Counted from the first letter of the stretch, positions 26,862 through 36,560 are shown. The stretch is 64,000 nt of DNA from Paracoccus sp. (in: a-proteobacteria) (GCF_030538495.1 NZ_JAUNTW010000005.1:1-64000); one strand, 5' to 3'. Program-made: numbers and translations. The notes: a model not told the origin generated them from the sequence alone.

Positions 26862-28673
26862 ATGACACAATTTACGCTGAACCTGATTATCGTCGGCCTG
26901 ACATTCGCGCTGTATTTCGGCATCGCCATCTGGGCGCGCGCCGGATCGACGGCGGAATTTTATGCCGCAAACCGGGGCGTTCACCCGGTCATGAACGGGA
27001 TGGCCACGGGCGCTGACTGGATGTCGGCGGCGTCGTTCATTTCGATGGCGGGCCTGATTTCGTTCACGGGTTACGACAATTCCACCTTCCTGATGGGGTG
27101 GACGGGCGGTTATGTGCTGCTGGCGCTGCTTCTGGCCCCGTATCTGCGGAAATTCGGCAAATTCACCGTGCCAGAGTTTATCGGCGACCGTTTCTATTCG
27201 CAAACGGCGCGGATTATCGGCGTGATCTGTCTGCTGACCATTTCCATCACCTATGTGATCGGCCAGATGGAGGGCGTGGGCATCACCTTCAGCCGCTATC
27301 TGGAGATCTCGAAAACCTCGGGGCTGCTGATCGGCTCGGTCGTGGTGTTTGCCTATGCCGTGTTGGGCGGCATGAAGGGCGTGACCTATACGCAGGTGGC
27401 GCAATATGTCGTTCTGATCATCGCCTACACCATTCCGGCGGTGTTCATTTCGCTGCAACTGACCGGGAATTTCCTGCCGCAGCTGGGCCTGTTTGGCACG
27501 CATGACGCATCGGGGATGCATCTGCTGGTGAAACTGGATCAGGTCGTCACCGATCTGGGCTTTCACAGCTATACCGGCCATCACGGGTCCACGGCGAACA
27601 TGCTGCTGTTCACGCTGGCGCTGATGATCGGGACCGCGGGCCTGCCGCATGTCATCATCCGGTTCTTTACCGTGCCGAAGGTGTCGGACGCCCGCGCATC
27701 TGCCGGTTGGGCCTTGGTGTTCATCGCGCTGCTTTACACGGTTGCGCCGGCGGTTGGGGCCATGGCCCGTCTGAACCTGACCACGACCATGTGGCCGGGT
27801 GCCGAGGCTGGCCAGACCTTTTCGCAGGATGCGGTGTCGCTGGCCGACATCCAGACACGCCCGGACCTGAACTGGATGCGGACCTGGGAACAAACCGGCC
27901 TGTTGGGGTGGGAGGATAAGAACGGCGACGGTCTGATCCAATACTACAACGACCGCGCGCCCGAAGGGTCGGCCATTCAGCAAATGGCCGCTGAACAGGG
28001 CTGGGCTGGCAACGAACTGACCACCATCAGTCAGGACATCATGGTTCTGGCCAACCCGGAAATCGCCAACCTGCCGGGCTGGGTGATTGCCATCGTGGCC
28101 GCCGGTGCCTTGGCTGCGGCGCTGTCCACGGCGGCGGGTCTGCTGCTGGCGATTTCGTCGGCGGTGTCGCATGACCTGATCAAGGGCGCGATCAACCCCA
28201 ATATCAGCGAAAAAGGCGAACTGAACGCGGCGCGTATTTCGATGGCGCTGTCGATTGCGGTCGCCACCCTTCTGGGTCTGAACCCGCCGGGCTTTGCCGC
28301 GCAAACCGTGGCCTTGGCCTTTGGTCTGGCGGCGGCGACGATCTTCCCGGTGCTGATGATGGGTATCTTTAGCAAACGCATCAACAAAGAAGGTGCAATT
28401 GCCGGGATGCTGGTCGGTCTGGTCGCAACCGTTGTCTACATCTTTGTTTACAAAGGGTGGTTCTTCATCGCAGGCACGAATATGCTGCCGGATGAGCCCG
28501 CCTATTGGATGCTGGGTGTTGCGCCCGCCTCGTTCGGGGTGGTCGGTGCTGGCCTGAACTTCATCACCGCCTTCATCGTGTCGCAAATGACGCAGGAACC
28601 GCCGGCGGATGTGCAGGATCTGGTCGAATCCATCCGTATTCCGCGCGGCGCGGGTGCGGCGGTCGATCACTGA
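26862..28673 (+). CDS. actP: Cation/acetate symporter
   Basis: 603 residues, sodium:solute symporter family with about 13 membrane segments. The region GMATGADWMSAASFISMAGL matches ActP-type carriers, and a long loop of about 70 residues (from LTTTMWPGAEAGQ to NELTTI) is typical of the VC2705-like branch that pairs with DUF4212. Substrate acetate is inferred from acsA next door. Confidence 0.93.
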   Translation: MTQFTLNLIIVGLTFALYFGIAIWARAGSTAEFYAANRGVHPVMNGMATGADWMSAASFISMAGLISFTGYDNSTFLMGWTGGYVLLALLLAPYLRKFGKFTVPEFIGDRFYSQTARIIGVICLLTISITYVIGQMEGVGITFSRYLEISKTSGLLIGSVVVFAYAVLGGMKGVTYTQVAQYVVLIIAYTIPAVFISLQLTGNFLPQLGLFGTHDASGMHLLVKLDQVVTDLGFHSYTGHHGSTANMLLFTLALMIGTAGLPHVIIRFFTVPKVSDARASAGWALVFIALLYTVAPAVGAMARLNLTTTMWPGAEAGQTFSQDAVSLADIQTRPDLNWMRTWEQTGLLGWEDKNGDGLIQYYNDRAPEGSAIQQMAAEQGWAGNELTTISQDIMVLANPEIANLPGWVIAIVAAGALAAALSTAAGLLLAISSAVSHDLIKGAINPNISEKGELNAARISMALSIAVATLLGLNPPGFAAQTVALAFGLAAATIFPVLMMGIFSKRINKEGAIAGMLVGLVATVVYIFVYKGWFFIAGTNMLPDEPAYWMLGVAPASFGVVGAGLNFITAFIVSQMTQEPPADVQDLVESIRIPRGAGAAVDH

Positions 28674-28726
28674 CACCATGGCCGCGTCCCGAACCGGGGC
28701 GCGGCATCAACCCAATGGGGCCTGAT

Positions 28727-30541
28727 ATGGAACAGATCATCCGCTTTATTTCCAAGGTCCATCCCTATGACGGTCTGTCGCAGGACGAACTGGCGCGCGT
28801 CGCCGGTTCCTTCAGCCGCAGACAGGTGCCAGCAGGCGCCCCGGTTTACCAGATCGACGACAAGCTGGCGGGGCTTTATCTGATCGAAAGCGGCAAGATC
28901 GCCGTGACCGACCGCAACGGCGATTCGGTATCCGAACTGGGGCCGCGCAATTCATTCGGCGAACGCGGGCTGTTGCGCGACGGCGTGGCGGTGACATCCG
29001 CCACGGCGGTCACCGACAGCGTGATCTTGCTGTTGCCCGCCCCCGATCTGCGCCGCCTGATTGCCGAAAACCGGGCGGTTGCGCGGTTTTTCGACCGGGG
29101 ACGGGGGACGCCCGAACGGGCCGCTCCGATCGCCATGCTGAAGGTGGCCGAGATTTTGCAATCGCGCGGCAAACCGCTGGCCTGCGCGCCCGACACGCCG
29201 ATCATCACCGCCGCCCGCCTGATGCGCGACGCCCGCGTCAGCAGCATCGGCATCACCGAAAACGGGCGGTTGCTGGGTCTGGTGACGATCCGCGATATGT
29301 CCAGCCGTGTCGTGGCCGAGGGCATGGACCTGACCCGTCCCGTCCGCACGATCATGACCGAAAACCCCATCACTCTGACCCCGCAATCGCTGGGCTATGA
29401 CGTGCTGAACCTGATGCTGGAACGTCGCATCGGGCATTTGCCGGTGGTCGAGGATGGCAATTTCGTCGGCATGGTCACGCAAACCGATCTGATGCGGGTT
29501 CAGGCGGTGTCCTCATCCGTGCTGATCCGCGAAATATCGGATGCGGGCAGCGCGGCGCAGATGGTGCGCGTCACGGGCCGCATCCCCGAATTGCTGGTCA
29601 GTCTGGTGCAGGCCCATCACCGGCACGAAGTCATCACCCGCATGATCACCGACATTGCCGATGCGGTGACGCGGCGGCTGTTGGCACTGGCGGAACAGCG
29701 GCTGGGACCGCCGCCCGCGCCCTATCTGTGGGCGGCCTGCGGATCGCAGGGGCGGCAGGAACAGACCGGCGTGTCGGATCAGGACAATTGCCTGATCCTG
29801 TCGGACGACACGCCCGCCGATGATCCCTATTTCGCGGAACTGGCGCGGTTTGTCTGTGACGGGCTGAACGAATGTGGCTATGTCTATTGCCCCGGCGATA
29901 TGATGGCGACCAATCCCCGCTGGCGTCAGCCGCGCCGGGTCTGGCGCGATTATTTCCGCGGCTGGATTGCCACCCCTTCGCCCGAAGCGCAGATGCTGGC
30001 CAGCGTCATGTTCGATCTGCGCGCGATTGGCGGCGACATGCTGATGCTGGATGATCTGCAACGCGAAACGCTGGATATGGCGGCGAAAAATTCGATCTTT
30101 GTTGCGCATATGGTTGGCAATTCGCTGAAACACCGCCCGCCTTTGGGGCTGATCGGCGGCTTTGCCACCATGCGGTCGGGCGAACATCGCAACCAGATCG
30201 ACATGAAGATGAACGGCGTGGTTCCCGTCACCGATCTGGGCCGCGTCTATGCGCTGAAGGGGCGGCTGCCGTCGGTGAACACCCGCGCGCGGCTTGAGGA
30301 TGCCGAGGCGCATGGCGTGATCTCGGCCAGCGGCGGGCGCGATCTGATTGCGGCCTATGACCTGATCCAGACGATGCGGCTGGACAATCAGGCGCAACTG
30401 GTCAAGGCGGGGCGGCGGCCTGACAATTATCTGGCGCCGTCGGACCTGCCCGATTTTGAACGCAGCCACCTGCGCGACGCCTTTGTCGTCGTGCGCAATA
30501 TGCAATCGGCTGTGGGCCAAGGGAAAGGTATTCTGGGATGA
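28727..30541 (+). CDS. cNMP-binding / CBS-pair / DUF294 nucleotidyltransferase-like protein
   Basis: 604 residues in four parts. A cyclic-nucleotide-binding-like domain covers about 1-120 (VYQIDDKLAGLYLIESGKIA). Two CBS motifs cover about 150-265 (ITAARLMRDARVSSIGITEN; RRIGHLPVVEDGNFVGMVTQ). A GlnD-like nucleotidyltransferase fold has CGSQGRQEQTGVSDQDN near 335-352, and a helical DUF294 C-terminal domain follows. Such proteins sit beside actP in many proteobacteria, suggesting sensing of energy or nucleotide state; the reaction is unknown. ATG at 28727 is chosen because GGGG lies six bases upstream; ATG at 28715 is possible. Confidence 0.9.
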   Translation: MEQIIRFISKVHPYDGLSQDELARVAGSFSRRQVPAGAPVYQIDDKLAGLYLIESGKIAVTDRNGDSVSELGPRNSFGERGLLRDGVAVTSATAVTDSVILLLPAPDLRRLIAENRAVARFFDRGRGTPERAAPIAMLKVAEILQSRGKPLACAPDTPIITAARLMRDARVSSIGITENGRLLGLVTIRDMSSRVVAEGMDLTRPVRTIMTENPITLTPQSLGYDVLNLMLERRIGHLPVVEDGNFVGMVTQTDLMRVQAVSSSVLIREISDAGSAAQMVRVTGRIPELLVSLVQAHHRHEVITRMITDIADAVTRRLLALAEQRLGPPPAPYLWAACGSQGRQEQTGVSDQDNCLILSDDTPADDPYFAELARFVCDGLNECGYVYCPGDMMATNPRWRQPRRVWRDYFRGWIATPSPEAQMLASVMFDLRAIGGDMLMLDDLQRETLDMAAKNSIFVAHMVGNSLKHRPPLGLIGGFATMRSGEHRNQIDMKMNGVVPVTDLGRVYALKGRLPSVNTRARLEDAEAHGVISASGGRDLIAAYDLIQTMRLDNQAQLVKAGRRPDNYLAPSDLPDFERSHLRDAFVVVRNMQSAVGQGKGILG

Positions 30542-31065
30542 CGGGTGTTGGCGCGGATGTGTTGGGTGTCATCGCGGTCGGCGTGGGGATGGCCGCGCTG
30601 ATGTATGCCGCGGTTCATGCCGCGCGCAAGGCCGGGCTGACGCCGCCCAAATGGGCAATCCCGGCGGGCATCGGTCTGGCCATGGTCGTGTATTCGGTCT
30701 GGAATGACTACGCTTGGGCGGGCCGTGCGATTGCCCGCCTGCCATCGGACGCGGCGGTGCTGGCTGTGGGGCGGACGGCTCAGCCTTGGGCGCCGTGGAC
30801 CTTTGTTCTGCCGGTGGGGGTGCGGGTCGCGGCGATTGATCCGGCCAGCATCACCGATCAGCCCGACGGCACCCGGATGGCGCAGATCACGCTGGTGGAA
30901 CGGCGCGGTCAGACCATCATCGTGCCGCAACAATTCGACTGTGCCGCAGCGCGGGTCAAACCCGCGCGTGGCGACTGGGCGCAAGTGCCGGGCGATGATC
31001 CCGCACTGCTTGCCGTGTGCCATCAAGGGGGGAGCCATGGCCAACATACTGGTGATCGAGGATGA
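30538..31065 (+). CDS. Unknown membrane-anchored protein in acetate signalling operon
   Basis: 175 residues, not recognised. Two N-terminal hydrophobic stretches (VIAVGVGMAALMYAAV and WAIPAGIGLAMVVYSVW) precede a soluble part of about 120 residues with a WAPWTFVLP segment and two Cys. It is coupled to the preceding gene by an ATGA overlap. Its 3' end runs 29 bases into the response-regulator gene. Context suggests a membrane partner of the downstream signalling proteins. Confidence 0.75.
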   Translation: MTGVGADVLGVIAVGVGMAALMYAAVHAARKAGLTPPKWAIPAGIGLAMVVYSVWNDYAWAGRAIARLPSDAAVLAVGRTAQPWAPWTFVLPVGVRVAAIDPASITDQPDGTRMAQITLVERRGQTIIVPQQFDCAAARVKPARGDWAQVPGDDPALLAVCHQGGSHGQHTGDRG

Positions 31066-31411
31066 AGATAACATCGCCGTCGCATTGGATTTTCTGCTGA
31101 CGCGCGAAGGCCACAGCCACGAACGCATCGCCACCGGCGCGGGGGCCGTGGACAAAATCCGCGAATTGCATCCCGATCTGGTGCTGCTGGATGTCATGCT
31201 GCCCGAGGTGTCGGGATACCAGATCGTCCAGGACGTGCGCGCCGATGACGGGCTGTCGGATGTGCGCGTGCTGATGATGACCGCGCGCGGATCACAGGTC
31301 GAACGGCGCAAGGGCATGGCCTTGGGCGCGGACGGGTTCATCGCCAAACCGTTTGAATTATCGGAACTGCGCGCGGAAATGGCGCGATTGCTGGACGGTT
31401 CGCCATGCTGA
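31037..31411 (+). CDS. Single-domain response regulator
   Basis: 124 residues, receiver domain only: acidic pocket VIEDEDNIA, phospho-acceptor Asp in DLVLLDVMLPEVSGYQ, Thr in MMTARGS and Lys in IAKPFELSEL. No DNA-binding output domain, so it acts by protein contact. AAGGGGGGAGCC is a good ribosome-binding site. Its stop overlaps the start of the PAS-exonuclease gene (ATGCTGA), suggesting that they are partners. Confidence 0.95.
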   Translation: MANILVIEDEDNIAVALDFLLTREGHSHERIATGAGAVDKIRELHPDLVLLDVMLPEVSGYQIVQDVRADDGLSDVRVLMMTARGSQVERRKGMALGADGFIAKPFELSELRAEMARLLDGSPC

Positions 31412-33369
31412 TGGGGCTGTCGCTGCGGCTGCGGATCCTGTTGATTTTCGCGGGGTTGGCGGGGGTGGCCTTGGCGCTGATGGCGACGGCGCTGTGGGTG
31501 GCGTCGCGCGGACTGGCCGCGCGCGGGATCGAAACCGGCGCCATGCTGGACGCGCTGATGCAGGGGGGGCTGTTGGCCGGTCTGGGCCTGATCGCGGTGC
31601 TGACCGCCGTGTGGTATCTGTTTGATCTGAACGTCGCCAAACCCATTGAAAGCCTGGCCGGAGGTCTGCGCACGGGCCGCGCCCCCGATGCCGAACAGGC
31701 GCGCTATCTGGCCGATCTTGGCCCCGCCGCCCGTGACGCGGCGGTCGCGCGCGCCCAATCGGCCGAGGCTTTGGCTGATGCCATCCGCGAACATGCTGCG
31801 GAACTGGCGCGCGAAAAATCGACGCTGGAATCCATCCTGTCGGATTTCGGCGCGGGCGCGGTGATGACCGATCCGCAGGGGCGCGTGGTGTTTTACAACG
31901 CATCTGCCGCGCGGCTGTTGCCGGGGCTGGCTCTGGATCGTCCGCTGGATCGCCATTTGGGGCGCGGAGCCTTGGACGCCGCCGCCGCCCGCATCGCCGC
32001 GGGGGCCGAGGCCACCGATCTGCGCGTCCTGACGACCGAAGGCCAGCAACTGTCCGGGCGGATGCGCCGGATTGATGACGGCACGCTGTTGATCCTGCGC
32101 GACCGCGCCATGGAACGCCCGGCCCCGCGCGCCACGCTGGAATCGCTGCGCCGCCATGCCGCGACCTTGGTTCCCATGCTGGACGCCTTGGACGGGCCGA
32201 TCCCGCCCGCATTGGCGCAGGCGATCCGGTCCGAAGGTCACGGGCTGGCCGCCGCCACGCGCGCCCTGTCCGACACGATGGCCAGCGACGCGCCCGGCAC
32301 TTTCGCCGGGCTGAACGAATTGGCGGCGGGGCTGACCACCGACGATCTGCCGCGCATCGCGCTGCGGGCGGATGCCGGACCACTGAACGCGCTGTTGCGG
32401 CTGTTGGATCAGCAGTTGCGCGCCGATGGCCATGCGCCGGTTCTGCATGTCACCACCGACGATCCCGCTGAGGCGCATCTGATTCTGGAATGGCCCGGCG
32501 CGCCGGTCCCCATCGACCGGCTGGAAGGCTGGCTCAACACCGCCCCCGATCCCGGCCAGCCCGATCAGACCGGCGCGGATATTCTGGCCACCCACGGCAC
32601 CGGCGCATGGCCCGAACGCGCGGGCGATCACGCGCGGATCGTGCTGCCCCTGCCCATTGCGCAGGATCAGGCGGGCCATGCGGGCGTGACCTATGATTTC
32701 GCACTGGCGCAGCGGGGGGCGGCGTCATCGCGGCTGGCCGATCTGACCTGTGTGGTGTTTGACACCGAAACCACCGGGCTGGACCCGACCCGCGACCGCA
32801 TCGTGCAAATCGCCGGGGTGCGGATTGCGCGCGGGCGGCTGACCGGGGAACGGTTCGATACGCTGGTCAATCCGGGCCGCCCCATCCCGCCCGCTTCGAC
32901 GAAAATCCACGGCATCACCGACGATATGGTGAAAAACGCGCCCGACCTGACCACGGCCCTGACCGCGTTTCAGCACTTTACCGAAGACACGGTGATGATC
33001 GCCCATAACGCGCCCTTTGATATGGGGCTGTTGCGTCATGCGGCGGCGGAAACCGGGGCGCATTTCGACAACCGCGTGCTGGATACGGTGCTGCTGTCCG
33101 CGATCATCTGGGGTCAGGCCGAAGTTCATTCGCTGGACGCGCTGACCGAACGGCTGGGCATCACCATCCCACCCGAAGATCGTCACACCGCCATGGGCGA
33201 CACAATCGCAACCGCGCAGGCGTTCCTGAACCTGATCCCCGCGCTTGAGGCCAAGGGTTTCGGCCGCTTTGAACAGGCGGTGCAGGAAGGCAAGAAATAC
33301 AGCCGCTTGATTCAGGACGCCAATATCCGCCCCGACGCCTATCCGGCGAATGAAAAACCGGCCCCCTAG
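31405..33369 (+). CDS. Membrane PAS-sensor fused to DnaQ-type 3'-5' exonuclease
   Basis: 654 residues. Two N-terminal membrane helices (about 8-30 and 50-70) are followed by a helical linker and a PAS-like domain near 145-225 (LESILSDFGAGAVMTDPQG). A helical segment then resembles a kinase dimerisation region with a degenerate ATPase-like region. The C-terminus (about 445-640) is a DEDDh exonuclease: VFDTETTGLDP, IAHNAPFDMGLL and DRHTAMGDT give a full DEDDh set. I see no intact N, G1 or G2 boxes of a histidine kinase. Similar nuclease genes lie near actP in pseudomonads; substrate and role are unknown. Confidence 0.88.
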   Translation: MLMGLSLRLRILLIFAGLAGVALALMATALWVASRGLAARGIETGAMLDALMQGGLLAGLGLIAVLTAVWYLFDLNVAKPIESLAGGLRTGRAPDAEQARYLADLGPAARDAAVARAQSAEALADAIREHAAELAREKSTLESILSDFGAGAVMTDPQGRVVFYNASAARLLPGLALDRPLDRHLGRGALDAAAARIAAGAEATDLRVLTTEGQQLSGRMRRIDDGTLLILRDRAMERPAPRATLESLRRHAATLVPMLDALDGPIPPALAQAIRSEGHGLAAATRALSDTMASDAPGTFAGLNELAAGLTTDDLPRIALRADAGPLNALLRLLDQQLRADGHAPVLHVTTDDPAEAHLILEWPGAPVPIDRLEGWLNTAPDPGQPDQTGADILATHGTGAWPERAGDHARIVLPLPIAQDQAGHAGVTYDFALAQRGAASSRLADLTCVVFDTETTGLDPTRDRIVQIAGVRIARGRLTGERFDTLVNPGRPIPPASTKIHGITDDMVKNAPDLTTALTAFQHFTEDTVMIAHNAPFDMGLLRHAAAETGAHFDNRVLDTVLLSAIIWGQAEVHSLDALTERLGITIPPEDRHTAMGDTIATAQAFLNLIPALEAKGFGRFEQAVQEGKKYSRLIQDANIRPDAYPANEKPAP

Positions 33370-33386
33370 GGGACCGGTCCGTTACA

Positions 33387-35651
33387 TCAGCCGCATTTGG
33401 AATGGCCGCAGGATGGGCAGGTCATGCAGCCTTCGACCATGCGCATTCCGTATTGGCCGCAGGACGGGCAGGCCGGGCCGCGGGGGCGTTCGCCCACGGC
33501 CATCACTTCGGCCTGCGGGTCGGATTTCAGGCCCATGCCTTCACCCGCAAGGAACCCGGTTTCGATCAGATGGCGTTCGATCACGCCGCCAATCGCGGCC
33601 AGAATCGACGGGACATAGCGCCCCTGCATCCACGCCCCGCCGCGCGGATCAAAGACGGCCTTCAATTCCTCGACCACGAAGGACACGTCGCCGCCGCGCC
33701 GGAACACCGCCGAAATCATCCGCGTCAGCGCCACGGTCCAGGCGTAATGTTCCATGTTCTTGGAATTGATGAAGATTTCAAACGGGCGGCGATGCCCGCC
33801 ATGCAGAATGTCGTTGATCGTGATGTAAATTGCATGTTCCGACCCCGCCCATTTCAGCTTATAGGTCGCGCCCTCAAGCGCGGCGGGGCGGTCCAGCGGG
33901 TCGGTCAGATAGACGACTTCGGCACCGGTATCGGCCTCGGGGGTTTTTTCGGTGTCTTCGCTGACCGACAAGACGCTGCCCGTCACGTCATTGGGGCGAT
34001 AGGTGGTGCAGCCTTTGCACCCCAGATCCCATGCCGACAGATACACATCCTGAAAATCGTCAAAGGAAATGTCTTCGGGGCAGTTGATGGTTTTGGAAAT
34101 CGACGAATCGACCCATTCCTGCGCGGCGGCCTGCATGGCGACGTGATCTTTGGGCGCCAGCGTCTGCGCGTTCACGAAATAATCCGGCAGGGGCGCGTCG
34201 CCTTTCAGATCGCGCCACATCTGGACGGCGTAATCGACGACCTCTTCTTCGGTCCGGGAACCGTCTTTTTGCAGCACCTTGCGGGTATAGGCATAGGCGA
34301 ACACGGGTTCGATCCCCGACGACACATTCCCGGCATAGAGGCTGATCGTGCCGGTCGGCGCAATGCTGGTCAACAGCGCGTTGCGGATGCCGTGTTCGGC
34401 AATCGCCGCGCGCACATCGTCATCCATTTTCGACATAAAGCCCGATTTCAGATATTCATCGGCATCAAACAACGGGAACGCGCCCTTTTCCCGCGCCAGA
34501 TCGACGGACGCCAGATAGGCCGACCGCGCAATCGCCCGCATCCAGTCGCGCGTTTGCTGCACCGCATCCGCCGCGCCGTAACGCAGCCCCAGCATCAGCA
34601 GCGCATCGGCCAGCCCGGTGACGCCCAGACCGATGCGGCGCTTGGCCTGCGCCTCGGCCTCTTGCGCGGGCAGAGGGAAACGGCTGGCATCGACGACGTT
34701 ATCCATCATCCGAACGGCGGTGCGCACCAGATCGTCCAAGGCATCCGCGTTCAGCTGCGCGGCGTCCGTAAACGGGGCCTGCACCAGACGCGCCAGGTTG
34801 ATCGAGCCCAGCAAACACGCGCCATAAGGCGGCAAGGGTTGTTCCCCGCAGGGATTCGTCGCCGCAATCGTTTCGACATAGTTCAGGTTGTTCGCGGTGT
34901 TGATCCGGTCAATGAAAATCACGCCCGGTTCGGCAAAGTCATAGGTCGCGCGCATGATTTTGTTCCACAGATCGCGCGCCTGCACGGTGTGGTAAATCCG
35001 GCCACCGAATGTCAGATCCCATGACCCATCGGCCTTGACCGCCTGCATGAAATCATCGGTCACCAGCACCGACAGGTTGAACATGCGCAGCCGCGCGCTG
35101 TCCTGTTTGGCCTGAATAAATTGTTCAATATCCGGGTGATCGCAGCGCATGGTCGCCATCATCGCGCCCCGGCGCGACCCCGCCGACATGATGGTGCGGC
35201 ACATCGCATCCCACACATCCATGAAGGACAGCGGCCCCGACGCGTCGGCGGCCACGCCTTTGACCTCGGCCCCCCGCGGGCGGATGGTGCTGAAATCATA
35301 GCCGATGCCGCCGCCTTGCTGCATGGTCAGGGCGGCCTCTTTCAGCATGTCGAAAATGCCGGCCATGCTGTCGGGGATGGTCCCCATGACGAAACAGTTG
35401 AACAGCGTCACCGCGCGGCCCGTGCCGGCCCCGGCCAGAATACGACCGGCGGGCAGGAATTTGAAATCCTCTAACGCGGTGAAAAACTTGGCTTCCCACG
35501 CGGCGGGGTCTTTTTCGACGCTGGCCAGATCGCGGGCGACGCGGCGCCAGCTGTCTTCGACCGTGGCATCAATGGCCTGCCCGCTGGCATCCTTCATCCG
35601 GTATTTCATATCCCAGATTTGTTCAGCAATCGGCGCGGCAAAGCGGGTCAT
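33387..35651 (-). CDS. nrdJ: Adenosylcobalamin-dependent (class II) ribonucleotide reductase
   Basis: Reduces ribonucleotides to deoxyribonucleotides using vitamin B12 coenzyme, without oxygen dependence. The protein is 754 residues from MTRFAAPIAEQIWDMKY. Signatures include NPCGEQPLPPYGACLLGSIN. The C-terminal Cys cluster contains CPSCGQYGM and CPSCGHSKCG. The start at 35651 has AAGGAACGCATA upstream; an in-frame extension of 13 residues is less likely because it would overlap the candidate NrdR box. Convergent with the exonuclease gene. Confidence 0.97.
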   Translation of the reverse strand: MTRFAAPIAEQIWDMKYRMKDASGQAIDATVEDSWRRVARDLASVEKDPAAWEAKFFTALEDFKFLPAGRILAGAGTGRAVTLFNCFVMGTIPDSMAGIFDMLKEAALTMQQGGGIGYDFSTIRPRGAEVKGVAADASGPLSFMDVWDAMCRTIMSAGSRRGAMMATMRCDHPDIEQFIQAKQDSARLRMFNLSVLVTDDFMQAVKADGSWDLTFGGRIYHTVQARDLWNKIMRATYDFAEPGVIFIDRINTANNLNYVETIAATNPCGEQPLPPYGACLLGSINLARLVQAPFTDAAQLNADALDDLVRTAVRMMDNVVDASRFPLPAQEAEAQAKRRIGLGVTGLADALLMLGLRYGAADAVQQTRDWMRAIARSAYLASVDLAREKGAFPLFDADEYLKSGFMSKMDDDVRAAIAEHGIRNALLTSIAPTGTISLYAGNVSSGIEPVFAYAYTRKVLQKDGSRTEEEVVDYAVQMWRDLKGDAPLPDYFVNAQTLAPKDHVAMQAAAQEWVDSSISKTINCPEDISFDDFQDVYLSAWDLGCKGCTTYRPNDVTGSVLSVSEDTEKTPEADTGAEVVYLTDPLDRPAALEGATYKLKWAGSEHAIYITINDILHGGHRRPFEIFINSKNMEHYAWTVALTRMISAVFRRGGDVSFVVEELKAVFDPRGGAWMQGRYVPSILAAIGGVIERHLIETGFLAGEGMGLKSDPQAEVMAVGERPRGPACPSCGQYGMRMVEGCMTCPSCGHSKCG

Positions 35652-35682
35652 TATGCGTTCCTTAGTGGCAATACGGGCAGAC

Positions 35683-35700
35683 ACCACCAAATATAGTGGT
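35683..35700 (-). promoter_or_regulatory. Candidate NrdR box upstream of nrdJ
   Basis: ACCACTATATTTGGTGGT on the minus strand, an inverted repeat that matches the NrdR consensus (CACwATATaTwGTG) at all but two positions. It lies about 32 bases upstream of the nrdJ start codon, where the repressor NrdR would act. A second tandem box, common for NrdR, was not evident. Confidence 0.6.
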
Positions 35701-35717
35701 CGTCAACGCGAATCAAG

Positions 35718-36560
35718 TCAGATTTCGCGCAACTTAGCACCATCCAGTCCCGCGCGCACAGCGGTTTCCGTGGCGGCGGCCAATGTTTTCCGCGTCTGTC
35801 CGCCGACCGGCACGGGGGGGTGCAGCATGACCGTCACCGATCCCTGACGCGGGGCTGATAGCACGGTCAGCAGATGCGGCCCCAGTGCCATATCCGACCA
35901 CCAGCCGTAAAACCGCGCATCCGCCCCATCGGGCGCGCGATACACCGCCGTCATCGGCTGAATCGCCAGACCATCCGGCAGATCGGGGTCCAGAAAACCC
36001 TGAAACAAGGTCGGCTTGAACGGCAGCACCCGGCGGCCATCGGTCGATGTGCCTTCGGGGAAAAACAACAACCGATGCCCGGCGCGGATACGGGCGGCGA
36101 ATTCATCGGCCTGCGCCCGCGCCAGTTTCGGGTCGCGCGTCACAAAATGCGTGTTGGTGACGCGGGTCAGGATGTTGATGCCGGGCCAGGTCGCGACCTC
36201 GGATTTGCTGACGAAAAACACCGGGGCGGCGGCGTTCATCACCAGAATGTCCAGCCAGCTGGAGTGATTCGCCACCACGGCCCCCGGCCCGCGCATGGGT
36301 TGGCCCCGGCGTGTCCAGCGGATGCCGATGCAGGCCACGACCAAACGGCACACGCCTTGCACGAACGGCCCCGTCCACGGGCGGCGCGCGCGAAAGATCA
36401 GCCATTCAACCGCGCGCAGCGGCAAAATCAGCAGCACCCCCACCAGCAGCACAGCGACCGCAGGCGCGCCCCGGCGCAGCACGCGCCACCAGCCCGCAGC
36501 ACCTTGCGGTCCGGGCAGGTCGGGGGGAACCCCTTCGCGCCATGTGGCGGGGTTGGTCAT
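35718..36560 (-). CDS. olsA: Lyso-ornithine lipid O-acyltransferase (PlsC family)
   Basis: 280 residues with an N-terminal membrane helix (AVAVLLVGVLLILPL), the acyltransferase motif NHSSWLD and the FPEGTST motif of PlsC-type enzymes. On its own it could be a phosphatidic-acid synthase. Its ATGA overlap with the OlsB gene indicates the second step of ornithine lipid synthesis, acylating lyso-ornithine lipid. Confidence 0.88.
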   Translation of the reverse strand: MTNPATWREGVPPDLPGPQGAAGWWRVLRRGAPAVAVLLVGVLLILPLRAVEWLIFRARRPWTGPFVQGVCRLVVACIGIRWTRRGQPMRGPGAVVANHSSWLDILVMNAAAPVFFVSKSEVATWPGINILTRVTNTHFVTRDPKLARAQADEFAARIRAGHRLLFFPEGTSTDGRRVLPFKPTLFQGFLDPDLPDGLAIQPMTAVYRAPDGADARFYGWWSDMALGPHLLTVLSAPRQGSVTVMLHPPVPVGGQTRKTLAAATETAVRAGLDGAKLREI

